Assembly (NCBI RefSeq): GCF_009831655.1
Contig: NZ_WRPA01000022.1
Location: 1 to 64,000 of the forward strand
Direction of reading: 5' to 3'
DNA: 64,000 nucleotides
Source of the DNA: Shewanella insulae
GTDB lineage: Bacteria > Pseudomonadota > Gammaproteobacteria > Enterobacterales > Shewanellaceae
Shown here: positions 17,249-26,297 of the stretch, in pieces
Position numbering within the stretch: position 1 is the first letter of the stretch
Layout: each line of letters starts with the position of its first letter
The notes under the pieces: model-generated
What the model saw: the letters and a program-made list of their open reading frames with translations, nothing else
The model's database searches: none
Told to the model about the DNA's origin: nothing
Position numbers and translations under genes: made by a program

Positions 17249-17815
17249 TTATACGAAAAGCTCTTTGATGTTCTTCAGATCGCTCTTACCGTTGGCGATC
17301 TCCTCTGGCGACAGGCCTGAAACCTCGTGCGGGAACACCAACCAGTCTTCCGACTCGTGGATGAAGTAGTCAGGCTTCAAAGATACCGCAGTATTCTTCG
17401 GCTTGTAGTAAGGGCAGGCAATACGCACATCGGTTGGCATGTTGAGACGCATCAGCTCGGTCAGCTTCTCTTTCAACGCATGGATGCTGCGGCCAGAGTC
17501 GAACACGTCATCAACAATCAACAGGCCGTCACCGGCGTTGGCGTTCTCGACGATATAGTGCAAACCATGGACCTTGATCTGCTTGCTCTGCTTGTCTGTA
17601 CCTATGCCATAGTAAGAGGAGGTACGCACGGCAATATGATCCGTCTCGACCTGCTTGAAATCGAAATATTCCTGGACCGCAATCCCTATCGGGGCACCGC
17701 CACGCCATATGCCGACAATAAACTGTGGTCTAAAACCGCTCTCATAAACTTGCGCCGCAAGGCGAAATGAATCTTCCAGCAATTCCTGTGCGGTAATAAA
17801 GTGTTTCTCAGACAT
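17249..17815 (-). CDS. Purine phosphoribosyltransferase family protein
   Basis: Type I phosphoribosyltransferase of 188 residues. The PRPP-binding motif is LLIVDDVFDSGRS (about residues 98-110), with the N-terminal loop FIVGIWRGGAPIG. The tail differs from E. coli Hpt and Gpt (PDYFIHESEDWLVFPHE), placing it in the COG2236 group annotated as hypoxanthine or xanthine phosphoribosyltransferase. It probably salvages a purine base using PRPP in the cytoplasm; the exact base is not decided by sequence. It is a single gene convergent with the PspB-like gene. Confidence 0.87.
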   Translation of the reverse strand: MSEKHFITAQELLEDSFRLAAQVYESGFRPQFIVGIWRGGAPIGIAVQEYFDFKQVETDHIAVRTSSYYGIGTDKQSKQIKVHGLHYIVENANAGDGLLIVDDVFDSGRSIHALKEKLTELMRLNMPTDVRIACPYYKPKNTAVSLKPDYFIHESEDWLVFPHEVSGLSPEEIANGKSDLKNIKELFV

Positions 17816-18035
17816 CAGGCCGTCCCCATCTTATTCTATTTGGTCTTTGAGAGGGAGGAAGGTAATCCTATCGATTAGGCTTCGCCCCAAATCCAGCGTA
17901 GCACAAGGGGCGCGTATTGAACTTCAACACGACGACAATCGACGCTGCGGGATTTGGAGCTGAATTTTATACTAAAAAAACCGCCCATGCAGAACTAAAT
18001 AGCGAAACTTGGACGGAGGATGCACTTTTGAAGGC

Positions 18036-18064
18036 AAAAAAGCCGCCTAGAAGGCGGCTTTTTA
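18036..18064 (-). terminator. Terminator of phoD
   Basis: AGCCGCCT-AGA-AGGCGGCT is followed by a U-run on the minus strand, just after the phoD stop codon. Confidence 0.9.
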
Positions 18065-18077
18065 TCTTAAAGCAGAC

Positions 18078-19850
18078 TTATGCCGCGGTGATCTTAGGCT
18101 CACCAGCCTTCGTCATCGCCGCATAGTGCTTGTCGGTGGCCTCGCTGAACTCGCTGTCGAGAATGGTATCGACAAAGTGCCAGTCGCTGCGCACCGCCTC
18201 GGGGGTGAAGGTCAGCACCATGAAGCCACGGTCTCTTAAGTTGGTATACTTAAGGCCATCGACCAGATCGACGACGCCGGCCTCGGTCACGCTCTGCTGA
18301 TCCGCAGGAATACCAAGGTAATACTCGAGTCCAGGAGAGGATACCGAGCTGGTAGCATACTCGACACCCACCAGATCACCATGGCTATCCTTAAGCTCGT
18401 TGGCCCAGGCGTTATGGGTATCGCCGGCGATAACCACCAGGTTAGCCCCCTTCTGCTTGGCCGTCGCCAGAATCACCTCACGCTCGTAAGCGTAGCCGTC
18501 CCAGGCATCCAGGTTGTAGGGAATAGCAGGCAGTTGCAGCAGCGCCATCACCTCAGGTGTCAGCTTGTGCTGATTACCTATGAGGTAGCTGTATTCCTGT
18601 GGTGTAAGGGTGGGATCATTGGCCGCCGCGCGGGCCGCCAGCTGCGCCAGGGCCCCGAGTTCGGCGTATTCATAGACGGAGAGCTTCTGCATGGCGATCG
18701 CTGCAGGCAGCATCATGGTGCCCATCAATATCTGCTGCCCTAGCACCTGCCACTTACCCGTGGCGTTTAGCATGCTGGCCTGTAACCACTGCAGCTGGTC
18801 GGTGCCCAGCAGAGTACGCTCTGTGCTGGTCACATCCGCCATGAAACGGGCACTGTCCAGGGCGCCGGTGGCGGCATCGACATAGTCGGCGTAGTCCAAC
18901 TGCTTATCACGAGCCAACACACGGGTGTCTAGCATATGCAGGTCGACCAGATCGCCGAAGCTGAATGAGCGGTAGATCTCCTCGTGGTTGCCTTCGCGCC
19001 ATGGGCGAATAGGCAGCCATTCGAAATAGGCTTGCAAGGCCCCCATCTTACGGGCCTCGAAGTCGCCCTCACCCTCGTTGTGGTTTTCGGCGCCATCAGA
19101 CCAGGTATCATTAGCCACCTCATGGTCATCCCAAACAGTGATAAAAGGCACCTTGGCATGCAGGGTCTGCAAAGACTCGTCGCTGCGGTATTGACCGTAG
19201 CGAGTGCGATAATCAGACAGGGTAAAGAGTTCACCGGCAGGCATTACCTCGCGGCCCAGCTCGGCAGCATGTTCGCTGGCATAACCGCCACGGCCATATT
19301 CATAGATGTAGTCACCAAGGTGCACGACTGCGTCCAGGGCGTCCTGCTGGCTCGCCAGCTGGTAGACATTGAAGTGACCTGCGGGATAGTTGGCACAAGA
19401 CATCACCGCCAGCTTGACCTGCTCGACGGCGCCTTCGGGCAGCGTCTTGGTCATGCCGACACTTGAGACCTGCTCGCCGGACATGAAGCGATAGTAATAA
19501 GCCGTGCCCGAATCCAGGCCTATGGCATCGACCTTCACAGTGTAATCACGATCGGCGTTGGTGGTGGTCTCGCCGTTTGAGATCATCTGGGTAAAATTGG
19601 CGTCGGAAGCGATCTCCCAGCCGACCTTGACGTCACCGTCGGTGTCAGGGGTTACTCGGGTCCAGAGGATCACTGCGCTGTGGGTAGGGTCGCCACTGGC
19701 GATACCGTGTAGAAATTGAACCTTAGGGGCGGTTTCCTGCTTTTCATCGTCACTGCTTGAACAGCCCATCAGGCCATAGGAGACAACGGCGGCACCGACA
19801 CCCTTGGCCGACATGGCCAGAAAATCCCTGCGAGAATAATTGGTTTTCAT
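18078..19850 (-). CDS. phoD: PhoD-type alkaline phosphatase, Tat-exported
   Basis: Secreted phosphodiesterase/phosphatase of 590 residues. The N-terminus is a Tat signal (SRRDFLAMSAKG) that also ends in a lipobox-like GLMGCSSSD, so the folded enzyme may be lipid-anchored. The N-terminal Fn3-like domain (about 40-135) is followed by the calcineurin-type metallophosphatase with MSCANYPAG, HLGDYIYEYG, VWDDHEVANDTW and VIAGDTHNAW. These are the PhoD metal ligands for iron and calcium. It releases phosphate from organic phosphates outside the cytoplasm. It is a single gene. A possible Pho-box-like repeat lies about 290 bases upstream. Confidence 0.93.
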   Translation of the reverse strand: MKTNYSRRDFLAMSAKGVGAAVVSYGLMGCSSSDDEKQETAPKVQFLHGIASGDPTHSAVILWTRVTPDTDGDVKVGWEIASDANFTQMISNGETTTNADRDYTVKVDAIGLDSGTAYYYRFMSGEQVSSVGMTKTLPEGAVEQVKLAVMSCANYPAGHFNVYQLASQQDALDAVVHLGDYIYEYGRGGYASEHAAELGREVMPAGELFTLSDYRTRYGQYRSDESLQTLHAKVPFITVWDDHEVANDTWSDGAENHNEGEGDFEARKMGALQAYFEWLPIRPWREGNHEEIYRSFSFGDLVDLHMLDTRVLARDKQLDYADYVDAATGALDSARFMADVTSTERTLLGTDQLQWLQASMLNATGKWQVLGQQILMGTMMLPAAIAMQKLSVYEYAELGALAQLAARAAANDPTLTPQEYSYLIGNQHKLTPEVMALLQLPAIPYNLDAWDGYAYEREVILATAKQKGANLVVIAGDTHNAWANELKDSHGDLVGVEYATSSVSSPGLEYYLGIPADQQSVTEAGVVDLVDGLKYTNLRDRGFMVLTFTPEAVRSDWHFVDTILDSEFSEATDKHYAAMTKAGEPKITAA

Positions 19851-20208
19851 TGTTATTCCTTTATTTGAGCCGGTTATCCCTTGTGCCCTCGGTTCACATC
19901 GTGTGAAGCTGAAAACCCATACAGCGAAAGATAACTGACCTTGTTATTGTTATTCCTGGTAAGAGGTCTAATGACTCTAATTATCAATTAACAATATTGC
20001 AAAATTATTATGATCTCGGCAACCGCTAGTTTCGCCTGTCCGCCAAACCGATGGCAGCAGAACATCTTGAAGCCTGTGAGATTATGAATAATTGGCAGCA
20101 CAAAGCACCAGGTTTCAGGCCCATTAATCATCCTACAGTTTACATTTTCCTTACAGGGCGAAAATAGCTGTTATGATGAAAGCATCCCCATAGTTGAAGG
20201 AGTCGACC
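19851..20208. other. Divergent intergenic region phoD / CBS gene
   Basis: No gene is seen in these 358 bases. Two signals stand out. The palindrome TTCACATCGTGTGAA (19893-19907) lies 43-57 bases upstream of the phoD start. On the minus strand, TGTAA-N6-TGTAA lies within 20133-20156, with the 11-base period of a PhoB box but with A in place of C. Both are candidates only. Confidence 0.5.
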
Positions 20209-20628
20209 ATGAGAGTCAGCGATATCATGACCACAGACACTGTGTGCATCAGCGATCAGGCCACCACCAAGGATGCCCACCTCTTGATGAGCAGCCGCGG
20301 CGTGCGTCATCTACCGGTCATCAGCGAAGCCGACGGTACCCTGGTAGGCATACTGACTCATAAGAAGATGATCAGTACTGTCGTCGGCATACTGAGCCAT
20401 TACGGCAACGAAGGGCTGGATCGTCAGGAGCGGCGCACCTCGGTGGCCGAGATCATGGATAAGGAGTTTCAGAAAGTTACCCTGGATGAGCCCTTGGCCG
20501 TCGTGGTGGATTACTTTATCGATAACAAGCTGGGCTGCCTGCCTGTGGTCGATGACAATCACAAGGTGATCGGCATTCTGACCTCGTCGGATTTCGTCAA
20601 GCTGTGCGCCTCGCTGCTAAAACAATAA
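20209..20628 (+). CDS. Two-CBS-domain protein
   Basis: Cytoplasmic protein of 139 residues made of two CBS domains. The first (about 1-60) begins MRVSDIMTTDTVCISDQAT and includes GVRHLPVISEADG. The second (about 80-135) has EIMDKEFQKVTLDEP and LGCLPVVDDNHKVIGILTSSD. CBS pairs bind adenosyl nucleotides and act as energy sensors. No catalytic domain is attached, so it probably regulates another protein. I chose ATG 20209 with AAGGAG six bases upstream; a TTG 15 bases earlier is less likely. It is divergent from phoD. Confidence 0.9.
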   Translation: MRVSDIMTTDTVCISDQATTKDAHLLMSSRGVRHLPVISEADGTLVGILTHKKMISTVVGILSHYGNEGLDRQERRTSVAEIMDKEFQKVTLDEPLAVVVDYFIDNKLGCLPVVDDNHKVIGILTSSDFVKLCASLLKQ

Positions 20629-20676
20629 GGCTGTAAATCGGACAATCACTGGGGCCTTTGGCTAAACCCGAGATCG

Positions 20677-21387
20677 CTACACCAGCAGATAGGCGAACAG
20701 CGGCGCACCGACCACCATGGCGATGCCGGTAAAGATCATGGTGAGGCTAGCTACCACCCCTTCCTCCCGGCCATATTCGGCGGCCTTGGCCGCCCCCACC
20801 CCGTGGGCACTGGCGCCCAAGGCGGCGCCTTTTGCCAGAGGGCTAGAGATCTTAGCCAGCCTGAATACCGGGCCACACAAGAGCATGCCCAGCACACCCG
20901 TCATCAATACCAGTACGGCGGTGAGATCCGGCACGCCGCCAAATTCGCGGGTCGCCTCCATGGCAAAGGGAGTCGAGACCGAACGCACCAGTAGGCTGTG
21001 GGACAACTCGGGCGGTAGGTAGATCACCCGCGTCAGCAACCAGGAGGAGATCAGGCCCGCCAGCAGGCCGGTGAGCACGCCCAGGGTCAGGGTCAGCGGG
21101 TAGCGACGGATCAGATGCCGCTCCCGATAGATGGGCAGGGCGAAGGCGATGGTCGCCGGCGCCAGCAGCATACTGAGATAATGGTTGTATTCGAAATAGG
21201 TGGGCAGCGGAATGGCAAAAACCACCACCAAGGCCAGCAAAAATCCCGGCGTCAATACCATAGGTGACAGCCACCAGTGACCGAAGCGGCGATAGAGGCG
21301 CTTACTCAGGCCGTAGCTGACCAGGGTCGCCAGCAAGCAGCCAAGGCCGAGCAGTGACAGGTGCATTGAGCCCAACATATTAGACAC
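20677..21387 (-). CDS. lrgB: LrgB/CidB-type membrane protein
   Basis: Integral membrane protein of 236 residues with about seven hydrophobic helices. The LrgB landmarks are LLVRSVSTPFAMEATREFGG, VLVLMTGVLGMLLCGPVF and GAALGASAHGVGAAKA. With LrgA it forms a membrane system implicated in controlling murein hydrolases or exporting small organic acids in other bacteria; which applies here is unknown. It starts at GTG 21387, overlapping the end of lrgA by eight bases, so the two are translationally coupled. Confidence 0.92.
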   Translation of the reverse strand: MSNMLGSMHLSLLGLGCLLATLVSYGLSKRLYRRFGHWWLSPMVLTPGFLLALVVVFAIPLPTYFEYNHYLSMLLAPATIAFALPIYRERHLIRRYPLTLTLGVLTGLLAGLISSWLLTRVIYLPPELSHSLLVRSVSTPFAMEATREFGGVPDLTAVLVLMTGVLGMLLCGPVFRLAKISSPLAKGAALGASAHGVGAAKAAEYGREEGVVASLTMIFTGIAMVVGAPLFAYLLV

Positions 21388-21799
21388 TCACCGTCTTGAC
21401 CGCGCCGGCCTGTCTGATGCGGCGCTCATACTTGAAGACTCTGTCAATCACAAAGCCGGTGATCAGCAAGACGCTGACACTCCCCAGCACTAAGGTACAG
21501 AGCAGGCTGACGCCATACTGCTCCAGCAGCGGCGCATAATGCATCGAGGCCACCACGGGTGGAATGAAGAAGAGCAACAGCTCGCCGAGCAACCAGGCGG
21601 CGCCACGGGCCACAAAACGTTCAGGTAGCCAGTTAAGCGCCAGCAGGGCCAGCAAGGCCGCCAGGCCAATTACGCCGCTGGGTAGCGGCAGCGACAGGCG
21701 AGTCACCAGCCATTGGGCTGCCAGCGCCAGCAGAGACAGTAACCCCACCTGCAACAACAGCTGCAACAAGTTTCTAAGTGGAGGAAGGTAAGTTGCCAT
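21380..21799 (-). CDS. lrgA: LrgA/CidA-type holin-like protein
   Basis: Small membrane protein of 139 residues with four hydrophobic helices. LrgA features are LSLPLPSGVIGLAALLALLAL and LLGELLLFFIPPVVASMHY. The start is placed at ATG 21799 (MATYLPPLRN), because the longer frame adds an unlikely N-terminus rich in Tyr, Phe and Asn from the AT-rich promoter. It is the first gene of lrgAB and is divergent from a LysR-type regulator gene, whose product probably controls it. Confidence 0.9.
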   Translation of the reverse strand: MATYLPPLRNLLQLLLQVGLLSLLALAAQWLVTRLSLPLPSGVIGLAALLALLALNWLPERFVARGAAWLLGELLLFFIPPVVASMHYAPLLEQYGVSLLCTLVLGSVSVLLITGFVIDRVFKYERRIRQAGAVKTVSV

Positions 21800-21868
21800 G
21801 AAAAACTCTGTGTAACGAGAAGATATGAGGATCTTACGCTTGCTATTTAAATAAAAAAAATGAATATT

Positions 21869-21883
21869 ATTTATAAAATAAAT
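21869..21883. promoter_or_regulatory. AT-rich palindrome between lrgA and the LysR gene
   Basis: ATTTAT-AAA-ATAAAT is a perfect 6-base dyad in the roughly 100-base divergent region. It starts with A and ends with T rather than showing a clean T-N11-A, but its position fits a LysR-type operator controlling both directions. AT-rich dyads arise easily by chance. Confidence 0.4.
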
Positions 21884-21899
21884 CACCAAAAGCTATTCA

Positions 21900-22793
21900 A
21901 TGGATCTTAAGGCGCTTCACTACTTTGTCGAGATCATCGCCTCGGGGGGCTTTAACCGCGCCGCCGAGCGGATCCATATCAGCCAGCCCGCGCTGTCCAA
22001 GTCTATCGCCCAGCTGGAGAGCGAACTGGCGCTGCCCCTGCTCACCCGAGGCAAGCGGGGCACTAAGGTGCAGCTCACTCCCCATGGCGAGGTGGTCTAC
22101 CGCCACGCCCTCAGGCTGCTTGAAGATAAACAGGCGATGGTGGAGGAGCTAGCACAGCTGAAGGGACTCAATCGCGGAATACTGAGACTGGGTCTGGCGC
22201 CGCTGGGCAGCGCAGAGCTGTTTGCCCCCATCATCGCCAAGTATCGTCAGGCCTATCCAGAGATAGAGACTCAGCTGCTGGTTCGCGGCGGCGTCGAGCA
22301 GACCCAGGCCCTGCAACAGGGGGAGATAGAACTGGCCACCGGCATTATCGAACTCAGGGATCGCTATGAAGGGATCGCCATACATAACGAGCCTATGGTG
22401 GTGGTACTTCCCAGCGAGCATCCCCTGGCCCGGCGCTCAGAGATCCCACTGAGCGAGCTCGATGGCCAGGCGCAGATCCTGTTTGAGTCGGAATTCTCCC
22501 TACATGAAATGGTGATCAACGCCTGCAAGCAGGCCGGTGTGAGCATCAAGAATCCCACCCTGGTGAACCAGCCGGAGTTTGGCGTCGCCCTGGTGGCGGC
22601 CGGGATCGGCCTAATGCTGCTACCTAAATTTATTGCCGAGCGCTACCGCCCCGACGCGGTGATCACCCGCCCACTGACCCAGACGGATCTCAGCTGGCAG
22701 ATGAGCCTGTTTTGGCGTGAAGATCTCAGCCTCTCCTTTGCGGCCCAGGCGATGATAGATCTGGTCAAGCATCATCAGGCGAGCGGCGCCTAA
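21900..22793 (+). CDS. LysR-type regulator, probable controller of lrgAB
   Basis: Transcription factor of 297 residues. The N-terminal winged helix-turn-helix contains GGFNRAAERIHISQPALSKSIAQLE. The effector domain spans about residues 90-295. The C-terminal sequence ALVAAGIGLMLLPKFIAE is typical of the family. It is divergent from lrgAB with about 100 bases between, the usual arrangement for a LysR regulator and its target. The inducer is unknown. The Shine-Dalgarno sequence is weak. Its stop lies 4 bases from the end of the convergent cyclophilin gene. Confidence 0.9.
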   Translation: MDLKALHYFVEIIASGGFNRAAERIHISQPALSKSIAQLESELALPLLTRGKRGTKVQLTPHGEVVYRHALRLLEDKQAMVEELAQLKGLNRGILRLGLAPLGSAELFAPIIAKYRQAYPEIETQLLVRGGVEQTQALQQGEIELATGIIELRDRYEGIAIHNEPMVVVLPSEHPLARRSEIPLSELDGQAQILFESEFSLHEMVINACKQAGVSIKNPTLVNQPEFGVALVAAGIGLMLLPKFIAERYRPDAVITRPLTQTDLSWQMSLFWREDLSLSFAAQAMIDLVKHHQASGA

Positions 22794-22797
22794 GCGC

Positions 22798-23445
22798 TCA
22801 TTCTGCCGAGATGGGGCATTCGCTTGGGGCGATACCTTGGATCACTATATCCTCCAGCGGCACGTCGCTATAGTCCCCCACCCGGGTGGTGGCCACTATG
22901 CCTATCTGATCCACCACCTCCATGCCAGACAGCACCCTGCCAAACACGGCGTAGCCGGCACTGCTGGCGCTATAATCCAGCTGCGGATTGTCTAAGGTGT
23001 TGATGAAAAACTGTGAAGTGGCCGAATCGCTCTGGCGGGCGCGCGCCATGGCCAGGGTGCCCCTGAGATTGCTAAAGCCGACGCTAGCCTCGTTTTTGAT
23101 GGGCGCCTTGCCCGGCTTAGGCACCATGCCAGAGGTGAATCCGCCCCCCTGGATGATGAAGTTGTGGATCACCCTGTGAATCAGGGTGCCATCGTAAAAG
23201 CCATCGTCGACATAGCCGATGAAATTGGCGGCCGATTGCCGCGTATGCTGGCTATCTATGCCTAGGCCAACCTCTCCCAGACTCGTGGTCATGGTGAAGC
23301 AGGCATCTATGCTCATCTCGGGCACAGGCCCGGTCACCGGCGGATTGGGAATAACACCATTGCTGCCCTCTTCACCGCCGCAGGCCGTTAAGCCCAAGAG
23401 CAGCAATACACTAAGCACCAACTTGCCTCTTATTTGCTTTTTCAT
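22798..23445 (-). CDS. Cyclophilin-type peptidyl-prolyl isomerase, lipoprotein
   Basis: Envelope proline isomerase of 215 residues. From ATG 23445 (GGGGA upstream) it has a signal ending LLLGLTACGGEE, a lipobox. The cyclophilin domain (about 45-210) shows SAANFIGYVDDGFYDGTLIHRVI, IIQGGGF, and ARQSDSATSQFFIN, with the catalytic Arg in HRVI. The active-site Trp of human CypA is not seen, as in many bacterial PpiA proteins. It probably assists folding in the periplasm. It is convergent with the LysR gene, with 4 bases between. Confidence 0.9.
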   Translation of the reverse strand: MKKQIRGKLVLSVLLLLGLTACGGEEGSNGVIPNPPVTGPVPEMSIDACFTMTTSLGEVGLGIDSQHTRQSAANFIGYVDDGFYDGTLIHRVIHNFIIQGGGFTSGMVPKPGKAPIKNEASVGFSNLRGTLAMARARQSDSATSQFFINTLDNPQLDYSASSAGYAVFGRVLSGMEVVDQIGIVATTRVGDYSDVPLEDIVIQGIAPSECPISAE

Positions 23446-23555
23446 CACAGTCCCCAAAGCGTGTCACATTAGGGATGTTACGAGGCGGTAAATTAGAAAA
23501 CAATATAAGATACAAGTTGTTACTGATACATTATGCTACATCTGATGGCCCATTA

Positions 23556-24479
23556 TCAGTTGCGAAAGCGCCCAATCAGCGACATCACCACAAGGGCCAC
23601 TGCGCCCACCAAGACACCAAACAGGGCGTTGAGCAGACTCGGGGTCATCCAGGCCAAGACAGGCCCGACTATGGTCAGTGCCGCCACCCAATGGGCCGCC
23701 AGCTCAAACACCTCGGCAATCTGATGTATCCCATGGGTGAGGATACCGCCGCCCACCATAAACATGGCGATGGTGCCCACCACTGTGAGTCCACGCATCA
23801 GGTGAGGCGCGGCATTTACCAGGCCACCACCTAGTTTACGTCCCAGACGGCGCAGCAGGCCATTCCCCTGACGCTGACTCAGGTAGAGCCCGGCATCATC
23901 CAGCTTGACGATGCCCGCCACCAGGCCGTAGACACCTATGGTCATCAGCACGGCGATTATAGCCAGGGTCACCACCTGGGTCATGAAGCTACTCTCGGCC
24001 ACCACCCCCAGGGTGATGGCGATGATCTCCGCCGAGAGCACGAAATCGGTGCGGATCGCACCGGCCACCTTCTGTTTCTCGAAGGCCTTGAGATCCTCGG
24101 CCGCCTTGGCCATGTCGCTCTCACTCATGGCGGGCTCATGCTTATGGGTCAGGGAGTGATATACCTTCTCGAACCCCTCATAGCAGAGAAACAGGCCGCC
24201 GAACATCAGCAGCGGCGTCACCGCCCAGGGGATGAAGGCGCTGATCAACAGCGCCGCCGGGACCAAGATCAGCTTATTTCTCAGCGAGCCCTTGGCCACC
24301 GCCCACACCACGGGCAGCTCACGATCGGCGTTGACGCCTGATACCTGCTGGGCGTTTAACGCCAGATCGTCCCCCAACACCCCGGCCGTCTTACGCGCCG
24401 CCACCTTACTCATCAGGGCCACATCATCCAAAATGGCTGCAATATCATCCAACAAGCTCAATAGACTCGCGCCCGCCAT
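23556..24479 (-). CDS. DUF808 (YedI-like) inner-membrane protein
   Basis: Membrane protein of 307 residues. The start MAGASLLSLLDDIAAILDDVA and the stretch VAARKTAGVLGDDLALNAQQV are diagnostic of DUF808. Hydrophobic helices lie at about residues 75-105, 160-215 and 240-305. AAGGAGA precedes the ATG. The function of the family is not known. It is a single gene, divergent from rpiA across 315 bases. Confidence 0.9.
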   Translation of the reverse strand: MAGASLLSLLDDIAAILDDVALMSKVAARKTAGVLGDDLALNAQQVSGVNADRELPVVWAVAKGSLRNKLILVPAALLISAFIPWAVTPLLMFGGLFLCYEGFEKVYHSLTHKHEPAMSESDMAKAAEDLKAFEKQKVAGAIRTDFVLSAEIIAITLGVVAESSFMTQVVTLAIIAVLMTIGVYGLVAGIVKLDDAGLYLSQRQGNGLLRRLGRKLGGGLVNAAPHLMRGLTVVGTIAMFMVGGGILTHGIHQIAEVFELAAHWVAALTIVGPVLAWMTPSLLNALFGVLVGAVALVVMSLIGRFRN

Positions 24480-24794
24480 GCTCTCTCCTTACTCTCTCAT
24501 CTGTATCTTTACCCGCCGCCCGAGATGGGCCTAAAGGCGATCTCATCGCCAATGTTGACGGCTAATGACTCTTGTTGAAAGCTAAATTACTCTGGCTCAA
24601 TGCATTTTTCCAGAGGGCGCCAGACAAAACCCCTGCCGCGGGCCCAAGTTGAGAGATTTCACACAGTTTTCTCCTTGGGTCTGGATGATAAATTCTGCGC
24701 TAAAGTAACAAACTGCGTCATTTGACATACTCCCGGGGAGAACTAAAGGTATAATGACGACAAAATGCTTCGTTTATCCTTATAGGAACTCCTT
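24480..24794. other. Divergent intergenic region DUF808 gene / rpiA
   Basis: I see no gene here. TATAAT at 24750-24755 is a good -10 box for rpiA. The TTGACA at 24722-24727 is 22 bases upstream of it, too far for a normal -35 pair. The dyad CTCCCGGGGAG sits between the two. Confidence 0.5.
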
Positions 24795-25454
24795 ATGACT
24801 CAAGATGAAATGAAAAAAGCCGCCGGATGGGCCGCGCTCGAGTATGTTGAGAAAGACAGTATTGTCGGCGTAGGTACCGGCTCGACCGTTAACCACTTTA
24901 TCGATGCCTTGGCCACCATGAAGGCGGATATCGAAGGCGCCGTGTCTAGCTCTGAGGCCTCGACCGAGAAGATGAAGGCCCTGGGGATCCCGGTTTTTGA
25001 CCTGAACTCTGTCGATCAACTCTCTGTCTATGTCGATGGTGCCGATGAGATCAACGGCCACATGGACATGATCAAGGGTGGCGGCGCCGCATTGACCCGC
25101 GAGAAGATTGTTGCCGCCGTGGCAGACAAGTTCGTCTGCATAGTGGATAACACCAAGGAAGTCGAGGTATTGGGCGAGTTCCCGCTGCCGGTAGAAGTTA
25201 TTCCTATGGCGCGCTCATACGTGGCCCGCGAGTTGGTGAAACTGGGTGGCGATCCTGTCTACCGCGAGGGTGTGGTCACAGATAACGGCAACGTGATCCT
25301 CGATGTCTACAACATGAAGATCGTTAATCCAAAAGAGCTGGAAGAGCAGATCAACCAGATCGTTGGCGTGGTCACCAACGGCCTGTTCGCCAACCGCGGC
25401 GCGGACGTCCTACTGGTCGGCACCCCTGAAGGCGTTAAGACGGTTAAGCCATAG
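24795..25454 (+). CDS. rpiA: Ribose-5-phosphate isomerase A
   Basis: Cytoplasmic enzyme of 219 residues, the usual length. It interconverts ribose 5-phosphate and ribulose 5-phosphate in the pentose phosphate pathway. Signature motifs are VGVGTGSTVNHFIDAL (phosphate loop), SSEASTEKMKALGIPV, YVDGADEING (catalytic Asp region), and IKGGGAALTREKIVA (catalytic Glu). It starts at ATG with AGGA upstream. It is a single gene ending at a strong shared hairpin. Confidence 0.97.
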   Translation: MTQDEMKKAAGWAALEYVEKDSIVGVGTGSTVNHFIDALATMKADIEGAVSSSEASTEKMKALGIPVFDLNSVDQLSVYVDGADEINGHMDMIKGGGAALTREKIVAAVADKFVCIVDNTKEVEVLGEFPLPVEVIPMARSYVARELVKLGGDPVYREGVVTDNGNVILDVYNMKIVNPKELEEQINQIVGVVTNGLFANRGADVLLVGTPEGVKTVKP

Positions 25455-25472
25455 GCCGAATCAATAGCCATT

Positions 25473-25500
25473 AAAAAAGCCACTCAACGAGTGGCTTTTT
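25473..25500. terminator. Bidirectional terminator after rpiA
   Basis: GCCACTC-AAC-GAGTGGC is flanked by A and T runs. It lies between rpiA (plus) and the NmrA-type reductase gene (minus). Confidence 0.92.
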
Positions 25501-25550
25501 GTTTATCTGGGCTACTTGGCCATCTTGGCCGGACGGCCGGTTTCTCTACT

Positions 25551-26192
25551 CTAGTACGCCACGCTGATCCGCTGGCGGGCATAGTCATCTGTATCCACCA
25601 GATCCAGCATAGCCTTGGCGTAATCCGCTACCGAGATGCGGCTGCGCCCTTCCTCGTCGGTGAAAAACTTGTCGCCGCCGATACGATATGGCCCTTCGCT
25701 GGCACCAGGATAGATCTCGGCAGCTGGGCTGACAAAGGTCCAGTTAACGGCCGAATCACTCACCCTAAACACCTCAAGCGCCTCGCCCTGAGCCAAGGCC
25801 TCATCCTTATACTCTGGCGGGAAACCCGGCGATTGCACCAGGGTATGTCCGTGAGCCAGCTCGAGACTGCCGGCGCCGCCGACCCACAACAAGCGCTTAA
25901 CCTGAGTATTGGGCAACAGCTCGAGCAGCGCCTTGGCGCTCTGGGGCACCAGTTGGTGCTGACCAGAGGCTCGTCCGCCCACGGCGGCGATCACCAGATC
26001 TATGCCCTCGAATACCTGGGGGTCGATACCCTGCTCCAGATCTATAACCCGCGTCGTGACCCGACCGACTAACTCACCCGTTATTTTAGCCGGGTCTCTC
26101 ACCAAGGCGGTGACCGGCAGCTGACGACGCTGCGCCTCTTGCATCAGGGCGCTACCTATCCAACCTGTGGCGCCAATGATCCCTATATTCAT
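25551..26192 (-). CDS. NAD(P)-binding NmrA/SDR-like protein
   Basis: Rossmann-fold protein of 213 residues. The N-terminal nucleotide loop is MNIGIIGATGWIGSALMQEA. The stretch RLLWVGGAGSLE and the C-terminal YRIGGDKFFTDEEGRSRISVADYA match the YwnB-like group of atypical short-chain dehydrogenases. The catalytic YxxxK is not obvious, so it may be a redox sensor or a reductase of unknown substrate. It is divergent from a LysR regulator gene with about 105 bases between, suggesting control by that protein. Confidence 0.85.
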   Translation of the reverse strand: MNIGIIGATGWIGSALMQEAQRRQLPVTALVRDPAKITGELVGRVTTRVIDLEQGIDPQVFEGIDLVIAAVGGRASGQHQLVPQSAKALLELLPNTQVKRLLWVGGAGSLELAHGHTLVQSPGFPPEYKDEALAQGEALEVFRVSDSAVNWTFVSPAAEIYPGASEGPYRIGGDKFFTDEEGRSRISVADYAKAMLDLVDTDDYARQRISVAY

Positions 26193-26297
26193 CTTCTGTT
26201 CCTCACTGTCTGATTAAATTGACATCAGTTTACTTAGCCTAAATATCGTGATAAACAGCTTAAATAGAGCATCATTGTTTCAATTTGAGTTACTAAT

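Noticed and set aside
17917..18126. 69-codon plus-strand ORF overlapping the phoD 3' end and its terminator
   Set aside because: It reads straight through the phoD terminator hairpin and the antisense strand of phoD, and has no ribosome-binding site.
24722..24755. TTGACA and TATAAT as a textbook promoter for rpiA
   Set aside because: The spacing is 22 bases instead of about 17, so only the -10 element is accepted.
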